Assembly (NCBI GenBank): GCA_959347315.1
Contig: OY365810.1
Location: 8,961,647 to 9,025,646, forward strand
Length of the DNA stretch: 64,000 bases
Direction of reading: 5' to 3'
Source of the DNA: Bimastos eiseni
Lineage: Eukaryota > Annelida > Clitellata > Crassiclitellata > Lumbricidae
A program made the position numbers and the translations under genes. The notes under the pieces were generated by a model. It made no database searches. It worked only from the letters and a program-made list of their open reading frames with translations, and was not told the origin of the DNA. Below, piece after piece: positions 1-12,204 of the stretch. Each line of letters starts with the position of its first letter. Within the stretch, counting starts at the first letter, position 1.

Positions 1-123
1 CCTAATACCATTTTGTCCAATACCATTTTGTCCTTACCATTTTGTCTGCTACCACTTTGTCCAATACCATTTTGTCCGTACCATTTTGTCCGTACCATTT
101 TGTCCTCTACCATTTTGTCCTAG
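1..123. repeat. variable-spacer minisatellite, ACCATTTTGTCC unit
   Basis: About eight copies of the 12-base word ACCATTTTGTCC are joined by short variable linkers (aat, tt, g, tct). The repeat reaches the left edge of the window, so its full length is unknown. The same word occurs as its reverse complement (GGACAAAATGGT) at 57990-58385. No coding potential is visible. Confidence 0.9.
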
Positions 124-2059
124 AACCCCAATACTAGCTTAAATTTCGTTCACTCGGTTTTGCTCATATGTGCTTAATTCCTTAGAATCAATCAAGGTAG
201 AAGTGATTAAGAGCTCCGATTTGTTTTCTTTGAAATTCCAAATTAAAATAATGTGCAACCGCAACCAAATTTTTCTTTCGAATGAGCTAGCGTTTTTGTT
301 TCGTTTATATGCTCCAGATGTGTGTGTGCATTCCATCGTTACAAATTAAATTAAATTTATTTACTTTCTAGTTAAAAGCGCACAACGCATAATTTAGCAG
401 AAGTAAGTTCTTTTTGAGACGTACGTGGGGTGTTGTACGGCTAAAAATATATTTAAGGTAGTATTTAGATGACTGGAGTTTGAACTTATTGCAGTAAAGT
501 GTCAGTAATATTACATTTAAAAGGGTATAGATCATAAAATTGTATAAAACATTGAGTAATTTATATTTCATAAGTTAATTGTGGGACCGTTCCGGGCCCC
601 CAAACATCACCGGGACCCTGGGTATTTGCCCCCATGTTCCCTCTCGGCGGGCCTGAGGATACAGTGACAATAATGATGACGACGATGACTAATACGTTGC
701 CGATGGTGGTGATGACATGGTGATGATGATAACCGTCTAACAATTAAAATTAGCTAAGCATTACATTGTATTATAATCGTAGCCTTGACCGCAATGGTCC
801 TCATAATCGAACAAGCATGTCACTGCAAATTTCAAAGCCTAATATTTCGTTTATAGTAGTCCCGTGATAGAACATGTAGGGTATATTGTTAGTGATTGTT
901 ATTGAGCTTAATTCAAACTTTTCAGAAATGTATTAAAAGCACCAGCGTATCAATATTCTACGGCCTAATGCCACGTCAGTCTCGTGATTTCTATTAGGGC
1001 CTAAGCACGATTCAAATGGCCAGACGGCCATATCGCTTTTGTCTCGAAGTCCAGTTAGCCTTATTGTTCCGACCGCTGCATTGGCTTGTACCGCCGGAAA
1101 AGGCATATACAGGGAGGGCCATTAAAAAGTAACCCCTTCGGATTTTGGCTAATACTTCGGTCAATATTAAGAATTAATAAATGAAATTTTATCTGACAAA
1201 ACTAATTCCTACTTGCATATGTCGGCCAAAATTAACTGAAATATTTCAAAAAACCGAAAGTTATATCACTTTTAACGAGTGCAATCACTATTTTTTGATG
1301 GTGAAGAACATTCAGCGCAGCAATAATGATTTAAAAATGATTTTACGAGGTCACATCTAAAGTATTTTTTTCAACAAATTTCAGTGTTTCACTACCTGTT
1401 TTCAACATTTCCATCAGGACCACCACTAGTAACCACACATGTTCTTAGTGTCTTTGATAAGTTATTGATGTCTTTGTTGATGAGTTTCTAGGTTAAATCT
1501 TACCATTATCAACTTTAATGCGAACTTCAATTCTCTAATTGTTTATGACTTTGGTTGCAGATTCTGGGATTTCCCCACACGTGATAAGCGAAGCGGGTTC
1601 AGATCTGAAGAGCTTGGGGCCATTGCGGTGCGTCTAATTTTGTAAAAAAGCTCCCAATTAAGCGAACAGTTGTATTACAGCGACTGTCACTGAAGAAAAC
1701 TAGACGACCACCTTCGGAATAGCTAAAGGGTTCAGGTCGACACTAAATATATAGACCACTACGTATGGCGAAAATATACTTTACTGCCGTATGAAATTAT
1801 CATGTAGGAGCTGGATGGTACAAATTCAGCTTCTCGTATAATATAATTATATTGGAACTGGAAACTACGAAAATCTAAATTGAATAAAATTACTCATTTA
1901 ATTGTTAAAAGTTTTGCGGTGCATCATTGAATTTGAATACTTCAGATCCTCATTAAAGGAGGATATGAGCAAAAACAAAACACTAGAGGTTGAATTATGT
2001 GTCATACTTTTATAGTACCAAATTAGATAAAATTGCCCATTAGTGTAAAGAAAAGGACT
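124..2059. other. gene-free stretch downstream of gene 1
   Basis: I see no gene in this stretch. A GAT-rich patch lies at about 660-735. The part nearest 2059 is the 3' flank of gene 1, which reads toward it. No tRNA, rRNA or transposon motif was recognised. Confidence 0.5.
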
Positions 2060-2958
2060 CTACGATATCATAAACCATTTAAAATCAAAAATCAATAATC
2101 GACCGTCTGCGAATGTGTTTTTCTCAGAGTTCCATTCGTTGTCAGCCACAAACAGTCGACCATTCGACTCATCCATGAGAATTCTACTAGGGCTTCGCAA
2201 TCCGTGTGTTCTTTCTTTTGAAAGAATTTCTCTCTTGAATTTCAAATCTTCATCCAATAACAAAACTCGACTGTTCCCATGATCAGCCACCATCACAAAT
2301 CCATTTCCATCGACATATAAATGGATTGGAGAATTCATTTCTCCGACGTTTGAGTCACATTTTCCGTCGAATGACTTTTTAAGCATTCCGTCCGCACCCA
2401 CAACACACACTCTATGCAGATCGTCATTTCCATAACCATGACTAACAACGAAATTACCATTAGACAGTTTTATGGCATGCCATGGATGACGAATACCTAT
2501 GATAGATGATAGATATATTTCCCGGACCAATTGTCCATCAGGATAATACTCATTCAATTTGTTTGTCTCTTTAATGGTTACAATTAGAGTCCTTTCATTT
2601 GTAATTGACAGACGACCCCAAGCGTCTCCTGTTGACCACTTCTTTATTAATTTTCCTTTCGGATCAATTCTCAAGATTTCCTTATACTGACCACGGTCTT
2701 TGTTATCGATAATATAGAGACACTTGTTTCTAGTGCAGGCTTTTATGTCAAATGGATTTATTAATTCTTTCATTTTCCATCGACGACTGAAACTGAATTC
2801 CATCAAATCGTAAATTTCAACTTTTGATCTGTGTTCACTCACAACAAGCAATTCTTTGTCTAGGATCGTCAAACCTCTGATCGGTTTCATTCCTTGTTCA
2901 GATGTTTTTGGTCTGATTGTCTTAATCAAGACTACATCCAATTTGTGCCTATGTTTAT
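2060..2958 (-). CDS. gene 1, exon 4: NHL-like beta-propeller (C-terminal exon)
   Basis: This is the last exon of gene 1 (exons 9063-9051, 5595-5251, 3782-3480, 2958-2060; 519 residues predicted). It follows a clear acceptor (attttcag) and starts in phase 1. Its ~298 residues repeat a blade-like pattern: LTILDKELLVVSE, KCLYIIDN, ILRIDPKGKLIKKWS, EYYPDGQLVREI, HPWHAIKLSNGNFVVSHG, NGFVMVADHGNSRVLLLD and NGRLFVADN. This matches the spacing of NHL repeats in TRIM-NHL proteins, where the propeller binds RNA or protein. About six blades can be counted, the usual number. The frame is open to a TAG stop at 2060. Paralogous exons lie at 16933, 34572 and 59994. The ligand is unknown; an immune-sensor role is inferred. 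Confidence 0.85.
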
Positions 2959-3479
2959 CTGAAAATATAAATGAAACGTCAGTTACTTATTAAATTTTCT
3001 TCAAGTATACCAGAGGCAAGAACATGACGTTAGACCAACATCAGATTCTGCGAATCAAGGCTAGAATCGGTGTCAAGAACTGTGAAGAAGACGAACCACT
3101 TGTTTTGGAAAATTAAGGACATAAACAAGCAGATAAAACCACAAAGAGAAACAGGCGTGAACGGTAAAAGCCGCAGAGTGCGTCATTTACATGTACTGTA
3201 CATGTAACTGTTGCGCTGGTATGGAGTGTAGTATTGTACGGCTCAGAGACATTAGACTCACGTGATCATCTCAATAATGACTTGTCAGTACTTTGAACTT
3301 CACTATAATTGACTTCTTTTGCCTACCAACCAACTGTATGTCTCCAGTGTCATTACCATTTGAAACGGAAACATTGCAATAGACAACTATTATTTCCTTA
3401 CGATTCCAAGCGACCATAGACTTCTAGCAATAGCACCATAAAGTCATTGGTGCAAGGCAGACAATTTAAGCATTCTTAC

Positions 3480-3782
3480 CTGTTTTTGTCCTCTCCAGTT
3501 CCTCGACCTTCTCTTCCAATGCCTTGAGTTCTGTCTTATAAGTGTTCACTTCTGCTCCGAGTTTTTTATTGTTTTTTTGCAGTGAATTGATGATCAATTT
3601 CTTTTTGCATAATTCCTTCTTCAGCTGATCGATGTTGGCTTGAAGTGAATTGTTGGTCACATTTTCTGCTTCCACTTCTGGCTTCAGTTTGTCATTGCTC
3701 GCTTGAAGAGTGCCTTTGGCTGTTTCAACTGTGTCTAGCTCTTGTTTCAGTGTCTTTGTGTGTGAATCATAATGATCTTCTC
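3480..3782 (-). CDS. gene 1, exon 3: coiled coil
   Basis: This 303-nt exon is phase 1 at both ends (acceptor tattttcag, donor CAG|GTAAG). It encodes ~101 residues of heptad-like sequence rich in K, E, L and N, for example LKQELDTVETAKGTLQASND and LEEKVEELERTKTG. No globular motif is seen; a parallel coiled coil for dimerisation between CARD and propeller is the natural reading. Related exons are 21335-21802 (gene 2), 61131-61595 (gene 9) and the broken 30622-31085 (gene 4). It is shorter than those because the N-terminal heptads are missing. Further open frame beyond 3782 is intron. Confidence 0.8.
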
Positions 3783-4390
3783 CTGAAAATATTTGTAATA
3801 CTTTGTAGTAAAATGACACCACTGCAGCCTGAGGCAGAAACATCGCGTGCGATATTAAAAGACGATGGACTAACATCACATTTTTAATAAATATTAATAA
3901 ATATCTTCTAAGTTCCTTTAGATTAAAGTCACAAGTTAGTGCGTCAGCACAGGGCCATGAAGTTTGTAGGCTCATAAAGTTTATATGTGAACTCCGTCTG
4001 CATGTCTCTTTTCTCACTCACTCCCTCTCTCTTTCTCAATCTCCTACTCTCTATCTCTCTTTTTGTATGCGCAGGCAGGGGCCACTATATCTAATATTCG
4101 AACCAATGAGTTACAAGTATGTGACTGAATATATTTGTAACACTGTTTAGCGCTATACTTTTCATAACACCATGTAGATCTATGTATCAAGTGATAACAA
4201 TGGTCAGTTCTACTCACCACAACATCTCCCAGCGAGGGATAACTCTGCATCTTGATCTAAAGGTGATCCATTAAACAAAGCAGCATTTTATATAACTCCT
4301 CATCTATTTATAATTATTTCAAACTTCTGTAGGCCTGCATTAAAATTTGAGGTAATGCGTACAATGATGTGTCTACAGATGAGCTGAGAC

Positions 4391-4393
4391 TAT

Positions 4394-4428
<35 letters not shown>

Positions 4429-4556
4429 CCCGCTCTCTCCTCGCTACCTCTATATATATATGTAATGTGTGTATTTGTGTAGGTGTATATATATATGTAT
4501 ATATATGTGTGTGTGTGTTGTGTTGTGTTGTTGTGTGTGTGCGTGCGCGTGAAATT
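4391..4556. repeat. TA and TG dinucleotide microsatellites
   Basis: Two AT runs (4391-4428 and ~4451-4500) are followed by TG-rich sequence to about 4556. They lie in intron 2 of gene 1. Open frames across them are simple-sequence artefacts. Confidence 0.9.
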
Positions 4557-5250
4557 AATATGTTGTTCCAGCCGAAAAGCTGGTTCATCTTAGCCTGTAC
4601 TTCACGCGTGTCCAAATTGCTGACTTACATTTCTACGCTGTCTCGAACCACTAGTTCCGCCTAATTGCCAAAGCTATATTTTCACCAGGTTCTAGGTTTC
4701 CCAGTATTCACCGAGGTCTAGGAAATGTGAGGATGGAATTCTTCGCGGTCTGCAACAGGAAAAATTGACAGGTGGGAAAAATTAGAATGTTCCAAAAAAA
4801 GTACTGGGGCGAGGCTTTACGTTCGCCCAAGGACCTCGGTGAGTACTGGGGCGAATGGCCCTGTTGCCCCTGTGGAGTCGTCGCCTATTGTCAATAATTT
4901 CAGTGCCTCAACAAGCAAATCAATGCACAGGTACATGTGACTAGTAGATGAACAATAATTTTTTTTGATAACTCATACACGAGAAGCCCAACCAGTCAAT
5001 GGACCAAATAACTCCTATCAACAGTGTAAAGTAAGGTCAGGTGATAAGTTCAGTGGTGGTACATAAGAATGCCATCGCCCAGCGGTCGTTTTTATTGTTG
5101 ACAGATGTCGTACCGGTAGTTTCTAAATTACATTAAGAAGTTCGCTCAGCTGCATTTGAACTTTGAGAAGATAGATGCTGCTGTACTAGGTGCACATCAG
5201 TTGCCGTCTTTATCTGTTAACAAATTTCAAATGAGTAGGGGGAAACTAAC

Positions 5251-5595
5251 CTTGCAAAATGGTTTTCTTATCCAACTGTACACAACATTCGTATCCTGAT
5301 TCTTGGTTGTCGATGTATTCGAGTAAGTAGTGACTATGTTCACTCAAGGCTTGTCGTACAACAAGAAATGCTCTGGGATGCTTAATGGAGAATAGATATC
5401 CGAGAAGAGCTCGACATCTGTCTGATTCTGTAGGATTGTCATGGAGTAGCCTTCGCTGTTGATCAATAGAGATCACGTGTTCTTGCACCAGCCAATCACA
5501 GAGTCGATCCGGTTCAACATCGGACACAAAGTTGGCATATACGTTTAATATTCGATGCTTCACCTCATCATTTGACATGCACCCAGTTGCTTCGC
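5251..5595 (-). CDS. gene 1, exon 2: CARD domain
   Basis: This 345-nt exon is phase 1 at both ends (acceptor tctacag, donor AAG|GTTAG). Its ~115 residues form one CARD-like six-helix domain. Recognisable parts are DEVKHRILNVYANFVSDVEP, DRLCDWLVQEHVISIDQQRR, ESDRCRALLGYLFSIKHPRA and FLVVRQALSEHSHYLLEYID. The pattern of an acidic/aromatic first helix, 'LVQEHVIS', 'RALLGYL' and a final 'AFLVVRQAL..H..LLEYI' is that of caspase-2/CRADD-type CARDs. CARDs join receptors to caspase or NF-kB adaptors by like-with-like contacts, normally in the cytoplasm. Spliced to MAYS (exon 1) and to the coiled coil, it gives a CARD-CC-NHL protein. Gene 2 carries a close copy at 22082-22414. Confidence 0.82.
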
Positions 5596-6466
5596 CTGTA
5601 GATAGACAGCAAAGAACAACCTATTTTTCATGTTCCTTCTGTCATAATTCTTAATTATTCCTCTTAAAATAGTTTTATAGTAAATGAAAATTGCAAACTC
5701 GCTGAAGTAATCAATGGTGTCAATATCTAACCAGTATAGGAGTCCATGGAAGGCCGTTAGGATACGTTCACTTAAGTATTTGCAGGTGAGGGTTTATAAT
5801 ATGGCAGACCAAACAGCACATGAATGAATTAGCATGCCCTCCTTCGATCATCTCTTTTAACGTCCAATGGCTGGATCTGGGTACCAGAACAGGTGAATTA
5901 CAATTCAATATTCAAAGTATCTTTCCCAATTAGCTACAAACTAACAAACCCTCTTCGAAGTGCAACGCTTCGCAGCATAGCTAACATGTAAGAGTAATAA
6001 GTAAGTATATTCTTTATTTCAAGAACCGCATGTCCACGCTCTGGTGAACAATACATTTAAAAGAGCAACATTCTAATTAAACACGATTATTACGCTCGAT
6101 CGTCTGCCTGCATAATAACACGGTCATGTGGGCGTGGGTGTAGGGCTTTGGAGGTCGACTTCATTGGAGGAAGGAACCGGTGCGGAACGTGACCTGGGCT
6201 ATCCATTGTGCCGCTTTAAATAGACCCACATCGGCCAACTGGCTCAAATGTTCGAATGTGGGTTCATCTTCTGTCAGACATCGTTGACGCATCAATCTAT
6301 TCGTCACTGATTGCACCTGAGCTCTTCCCCGCTGTCCCACGTGCCCCGCATTCCCGGGGCTGCATAGAGCGTGCGGTCACTATAATTGTCGAACGCACCC
6401 CACCAAAAAGCAATAGCCCAGAGAGGCCACGCGCCACCATCATGCGCAATGACAAAAAATCGATTT

Positions 6467-6700
6467 ATGTATGTATGTGTGTATGTATGTATGTATGTAT
6501 GTATGTATGAATGTATGTATGTAGGTATGTATGTATGTATGTATGTATGTATGTATGTATGTATGTATGTATGTATGTATGTATGTATGTATGTATGTAT
6601 GTATGTATGTATGTATGTATGTATGTATATGAACATTTATATAGCGCCCTACAAGAACCTCGCGGGGGCGCTTACCGAAGCTATCTAAGAAATGCGTCTT
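6467..6700. repeat. ATGT microsatellite with adjoining TATAGCGCC module
   Basis: About 160 bases of (ATGT)n run to ~6628 and are followed by 'atttatatagcgccctacaa' and a GC-rich 50-base stretch. The same kind of module (a GCGCC core beside a microsatellite) recurs at ~9495-9560 and ~9978-10030. It may be the end of a short interspersed element, but no tRNA-like head is seen. Confidence 0.6.
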
Positions 6701-7046
6701 CAATAGTCCAAAAAATGTCTCCTGTGCTACACACAGTGGGAGAATCGGAATTGGTAACGGCAAGGAGTTAGAGCATAACGTTCCAACACACGAAACCGTT
6801 ACTCGTCCCCGCCCCCGAGCACGTCGGATTATGATGTCTAGCGGTTTTTGTCGTAGGTTGCATTTGGCAGCCCATTCAAACACATGGTCTAGTTCAATCT
6901 CCATTGTGTCTCTATTAGAACAAGGACTCAACAGGTACATGTATGTGTCATCAGCATACTTGACCAATCTGTTTGCAAGATGTACAGTTTTTAATCTGGA
7001 TATGGCCGTAATGAAAATGTAGAGGGTCAAGTCCAGAACTCTAGAC

Positions 7047-8568
7047 CAGTGCTTCACAATCTTTTTTGGCCGTGGAACCCTTTTGATCATAAACTTCTTT
7101 TGCGGAACCCCGTCCAAAGCAAAACATATTATGTTGTGCGTAGCCCTACAAGCACTTGAGGACGTAGATTATTACCTACAGATTTAGGTTTATATCTCTA
7201 TATATAAAAGGAAGATTCTGTGTGTCTGTCCGGCTATGCAATTGCAGAGTTTTAGAGCTATTGACTCGAAACCTTCGCCATTGGCTGGGGGACACCAGGG
7301 ACACGTAGCTGAGGGGTTGGTGAAGTCCGCAGCCGCCCTCTTCCTGATCTTTGGGACCAAAAACCTGTCTGAGGACCACCAAGAAGATTTTCCTTCTCAG
7401 TCGCCAGGAGCGAGTCGACGAAACACTTGAAATATGTCTGACCCGCCTCTTCATTTTTTACACCGTCAGGAATGAATGGACGATTTGGCAGATATTGTAC
7501 TGGTAGGAGGTATACAGACTGTCTGTCTGTTTATGCATTTGCACACCTTTATAGCTAATGACTCGAAACCTTCGCCATTCGCTCGATGAACACCTGGGAC
7601 ACCAAGTTGAGGGGTTGGTGAATCCCGCGGTCTTCCTCTTCCTGCTCTCCAGGGCCAAAAATCTATCGTACAACGCCGGGTTTTGCAGCTAGTTAGATTA
7701 ATAATAACACAAATATCTACGACAATGATAAGCCTATATGTGAATTCTTTTTCATATAAAGTTATACGCTAATTATAAGCGGAAAACCTTCTATGAGAAA
7801 TTCTTATAATTTATTTCTATTGTTTGAAGCTTATTCATAACAGTTTGGCTACGAAGCAAACAAATGTTTAATGTGTTCTATGCCTTTGTTTATTCTACGG
7901 GCAAGATTTGTTGATAATTGGTTTGATGCTAGAAAGCTGGATCTTATGTCTGATGCATCGTGCAGCCGATTTCTATATAATTTATTTCGTTTTTGATGCA
8001 GCATAATATGAGAATCTAGCTTCGCACAAATGCTATGCTGCAATAAATGGAAGAGACGCACTAGCTGCGCATTCTACCACTGTGGGCTATTCTTTAGTCA
8101 GGTCCCTCCAAAGATTTGTCACCGAAAGTTCGTTAAAATTTGCTGCAGTTGAGAATCAGACGTTATTTCAATAAGAGTTTTGTAATCTTTCTTGGAAATG
8201 TGAGGTGGCTCTTCATTTATGTTAAAGGTATTTCGAACCCAAATTTTTTAGTCGTTTGCAGAGGAAAAGTAGTTGACCAGGTTAGTTTCCAAGCCATGCA
8301 TATTCTTAGTAGTTTATCCAATGATGTCAGAGTTGTAGACTGGTTAATCTGTCTAACTGCTTCACGCTTTACAGCTTTAAATCTTATCATTTACATCGCT
8401 CTCGTCACGTTACAAGCCAAAATTTATATTGACACTTTAAAAATTATATATAGTGACCGATAGAGAAAATCATAGCAGAAAATTGGTTCACACAGAAGAT
8501 TTTCCGCGGAACCCTTATCTTCACCTCACGGACCCTAGGGTTCCACGGAACACAGTTGGGAAACGCTT
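7047..8568. mobile_element. non-autonomous hAT element with 8-bp target duplication
   Basis: The left end reads CAGTGCTTCACAATC and the right end, on the other strand, reads AAGCGTTTCCCAACT, a degenerate hAT terminal inverted repeat. The element is flanked by a perfect 8-bp duplication CTCTAGAC (7039-7046 and 8569-8576), the hallmark of hAT insertion. The inner ends share 'GTGGAACCC'. No transposase was recognised inside. A matching end (CAGCGTTTCCCAATC) belongs to the hAT transposase fragment at 38591, so that family may have supplied the transposase. Confidence 0.85.
7195..7692 (+). mobile_element. Helitron-like non-autonomous element nested in the hAT
   Basis: The element starts TCTCTATATATAAAAGG after an A and ends GCAGCTAG before a T, as expected for Helitrons (A|TC...CTRR|T). 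A second copy, minus strand, at 18762-19132 shares the interior (GACTCGAAACCTTC...) and the same CAGCTAG end. Inside are two diverged ~200-base tandem copies. The stem before CTAG is weak, so the class is probable only. Confidence 0.6.
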
Positions 8569-9050
8569 CTCTAGACAATGTTGGCGTTGATATTAATGTT
8601 TGCTGATATGACACCGTTGTATTTGGTTTCGTGGTTGCCAAACTGTATATGGAATCCGGATTTTACAACTCTGCCAACCGCTCAGAGAGACATGCATGCC
8701 CGACCGTGTCGAAGGCTTTTGAAAAGTCGAGGGCTATCAAATGGAGGTAACTTATTGGTTGTCCTGAAGGAGTTCTTATAGGTTGTTGGTCAATGCTTTG
8801 AGAGATACAGCGGTTAAACCCGATGGCGGAAGTCAGATTTATCTTCAACTTCCTGGTTGGATTGTGGCTGTGTTAAAGGGCTTAGTTAAAACTATAGCAA
8901 AGTCTTTTCATTCTCTAGGCGGCGTTAATACAATGAAAAGTAGAACAGAGAGTCGCCTTGCATGACTGCTATGCTGTTGAATTCGTCCTCTGTAATATCC
9001 ACTTTAGATCATTCCTCATTCTAGAATTTAACCTATATAAATATCCTTAC

Positions 9051-9063
9051 TTGAATATGCCAT
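9051..9063 (-). CDS. gene 1, exon 1: start codon exon (MAYS)
   Basis: The ATG at 9063-9061 gives M-A-Y-S plus one base before a strong donor (A|GTAAGG), so the exon ends in phase 1 as the CARD exon requires. The same bases (ATGGCATATTCAA|GTAAGG) occur at the equivalent place in gene 2 (23484-23472), and the flanking DNA is also related. That conservation is why this start was chosen over the internal ATG at 5578 in the CARD exon. G follows the ATG at +4. Confidence 0.6.
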
Positions 9064-9398
9064 TCGCTTTGTTGCAGCGTTTGAATATCGATCACAAAAT
9101 TCATGTCTTTTATCTGTGAACAAAATATTTGTACAAATGTTATGAGATAAAGGAAAATGGTGCATGCATTCAACCATGACTATTAAATTTGCCTCTACTA
9201 GGTAACTTAAATTGCATGGAGTAAAACTTTGGAAAACACATTCAGTTTTGTTTTTGTAAAGTGTAAACCCTAACGATTATTATTATTATATTAATATTTC
9301 CAAAAATACTGACATGCTGACTGACAGTTCTTTTATTGTCGATCCCGGTGGGATGTTTGAAAGTAGGGGAGTCAATTATTAACTCTTAACTCTTAACA

Positions 9399-9438
9399 AC
9401 AACAATAATAATAATAATAATAATAGTAATAATGATAA

Positions 9439-9493
<55 letters not shown>

Positions 9494-9901
9494 GAACGGA
9501 CGATTTCTAAAGCGCCGTAACGCAGCGCAGCCATGCCGCTAAAAGAGCGCTTTACAATGACACGGTCAGCAAATATGTGACCCAATCCCTTGGCGCGTGA
9601 CGTCATCTATGGGCGGCCCTAAGGCACATGACGCAAGATCTTAAACAGGGCCATAATTTTGCTTAATAATAATAATAATTATTATTATTATTATAATAAC
9701 AATAATAGGCTTTCTCTTCCAGATTTTGTCGGAAATGATCCAGCGGTTCAACGTGGTGGCTTTCCGGGGAACCATGTCAAGGCTCCAAGAACCTGTTAAG
9801 CGACCCACCCAGTGGCCTGAGGACAGAGCAGATGTCAACGCCAATGATGAACAATAATAACTGTCATAATACATATCATGTACTATAATAATAATAATAA
9901 C

Positions 9902-9943
<42 letters not shown>

Positions 9944-10035
9944 GATAATGTTAGTAATATTAATAATAATAATAAAGACAATTTGTATGGCGCCGTAACG
10001 CGGCCCTAACGCTAAAAGTGCGCCTCACGAGCAAC
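9399..10035. repeat. ATT/AAT microsatellite cluster with GCGCCGTAACGC modules
   Basis: Trinucleotide runs lie at ~9399-9494, 9665-9712 and 9885-9975. Two are followed by a short module with 'GCGCCGTAACGC' and 'GCTAAAAG' (9511-9550, 9989-10020). Open frames here are poly-Ile or poly-Leu artefacts. Confidence 0.8.
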
Positions 10036-10184
10036 TAGCAATCGGGATACGTCTCTACTTGATCACTTAACTTGCTGCAGTGAGACTTCAGAGAACACAA
10101 TTGGCCTGTTTATTGTTGACTCTAATGCTGGCTACACTTTTATGACATGTTCACCTGGCATCTTCTTCCGTCAGAAATCTTGAT

Positions 10185-10375
10185 GATGCAAGTTTCTTCT
10201 AGCCTCTGATTGTGAACTACTTCCTTATATAAATATTGATAATCAAAATATAAATTGCGTGACTGCTACGCAGTTCTTGGGGGTTTATATAAACGCTCAG
10301 TTAACATGGAAACAGCATATACACCATATTTCCCTGAAATTGACCCCAAAAAATTGGTTAATATCCCGCATCCGG
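10185..10375 (+). mobile_element. LINE reverse-transcriptase remnant
   Basis: Plus-strand translation near 10250-10345 reads ATQFLGVYINAQLTWKQHIH followed by HISLKLTP, the conserved region after the RT palm ('FLGV.ID..LTWK.HI..I'). Only this scrap is readable. It resembles the matching part of the LINE at 51.9 kb (GVYIDQHLNWKEHINIIS). Confidence 0.6.
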
Positions 10376-10689
10376 CACCACGGGGAATGCGAGCTATCAT
10401 CAGTCTAGCAGCTGTCTAAAGTACTGACTGAAGTGAGACCTCTGAGCGCCTCTGATTAGGTTGTACTGTGAGCGACGATTTATAAATCCATAAATAAAAT
10501 AGAATAGACAAGACCAATGAGAAGGGAATTACAGTAATCAATTCTAGAACATATAAAAGTATGAACCAAAGTAGTTAAGGTAGAGAAGGAGACAGAACGA
10601 CGAATGACCCAGAGACGCCTTAGATGAAAATAGGAGGATCTGGTGAGATTAGAGATGCATTCAACAAAAGTAAGCAGAACCGGTGTATC

Positions 10690-11500
10690 AGGCTAAATTA
10701 ACTCCCTCCCCCATAAATTAACTTCCAGAGTGTATTGTACCTAGGATACATTGACACTGGAGTTAACTGTTCCTAGGATAAATACACTTCCCTGCGAATA
10801 AACACTCCTGGGGAGTTAATTCTTCCTAGGATAAATTAACTCTCATACCGAATGCCATAGGGGAGTTAATTCTTCCTAGGACAAATTGACTTCCGGGGAG
10901 TTAATTCCTCATAGGAAAAATTGATTCCCTAATCTAATGCAATAGGGGAGCTAATTCTACCTAAGACAAACTGACACTCGAGGAGTTAATTCCTCCTAGA
11001 AAAAATTGACTCCCATACCAAATGCAGTAGGGGAGTCAATTATTAATAGGTCAAATTAAATCAAGGGGAGTTAATTCTTCCTAGGATAAATTGATTCCAA
11101 AGCTAATGCAATAGGGGAGTTAATTCTTCATAGGACAAACTGAGTCCTGGAGAGTTAATTCCTCCTAGAAAAATTGACTCCCATACCAAATGCAATAGGG
11201 GTGTTAATTGTTCCTAGGACAAATTGACTCAAGGGGAGTTAATTCCTCTCATAGGTACATGTAGAATTAACTCCCCTTTTGCATTGGATATGGGAGTCAA
11301 TTTATCCTAGGAAGAATTAACTTCCCTGGAGTCAAGTTATCCTAGTAAGAATTAATTCCACGGGAGTGTCTATTCACCAGCTGGAGTGTTTATGTCCTAC
11401 ATACAATGCACTTCAATGCTAATTGTTCTTAGGAAGAATTAACTCTCGGGTTAATATATCCTAGGATAAATTGACCCGGGAGTGTTAAAAAGGGGTGTGT
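10690..11500. repeat. ~169-bp higher-order repeat built from GGAGTTAATTC / CCTAGG words
   Basis: Short words (GGGGAGTTAATTC, TCCTAGGA, AAATTGACTCC, CATACCAAATGCAATAG) recur with mutations. The CATACC word starts at 10844, 11014 and 11182, giving a period of 168-170 bases, each made of about three ~55-base subunits. Near 11255 the orientation flips: the same words continue as reverse complements to about 11490. No coding sequence is present. Confidence 0.85.
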
Positions 11501-12204
11501 GTATTTGGCCCACTACACAGCCTTGGCCTCTTTGGCGCCCTCGGGCGGAGTTTTTACGGCGCCCCTATCAGAATGAGAAATTGGAAATATTCAATTGATT
11601 GTTAGTACACAAAAACACATCTATTAATCATGTCCAGTCTCCAGAGAGAAAAGTAGGCCTATATACTTTTTAGATTCAAGAATCAAGCAAATTTTCAAAT
11701 TAGTGCAAAGAATACATTCAAGTGATTCAACACAAACAGGAACACTAAATAACTTTAATTAATATCCGAAGGTAACTTTTTTGGGTTTTTAATTATAGCC
11801 TGATAAAAAGTCTAGATTGCGGGCGATGTCATTTTCAATGGGTAGAATTCCTAAATTGGAGACTCTGTATTGTGGACGTCATAGACCTAAGAAAAGTTTG
11901 AAAGCCTACATCTAGATTAATTTTAGCTACAAAAACTTTCTTCTCTCCTTGCCACATTTGCAGGAATTGCTAGTAAAAATCGCTTAGCAATACAGATATT
12001 CGGATATAACCCTTGAATGGTATTCTATTGCATAAATTTTAACACAATGTGCATAGCAATTTTACTTTTAACCGTAGCCGAAGGAAAAGTTTTGATACTG
12101 ATTAGTTCATCAGCGGCTTCAGCGGGGATGGTTGTGTCGACAGTTGAACTTGAAGCAGAAACAGCAGTTAGTTCTCCTGGTTATTTGTGACCGTCTTGCT
12201 ATTT

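Larger units (their letters stand above)
6780..8870 (-). mobile_element. LINE reverse-transcriptase remnant, split by a hAT insertion
   Basis: On the minus strand the upstream part (8870-8577) encodes the RT palm motif LIALDFSKAFDTVGHA. The downstream part (7038-~6790) encodes LVKYADDTYMYLLSPCSNRD and IELDHVFEWAAKCNLR, so the catalytic YADD box is present. Between them lies a hAT element (7047-8568) with its target duplication. Crossing the junction without the insert, the frame runs on from '..NANIV' to 'SSGLDP', the expected RT order. Stops and frameshifts make the LINE dead. It sits in intron 1 of gene 1, in the same orientation. The clade is not assigned. Confidence 0.75.

Noticed and set aside
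6304..7117. Long minus-strand frames rich in HTYI across 6440-6640
   Set aside because: They translate an ATGT microsatellite; only the part at 6790-7038 has real (LINE) content.
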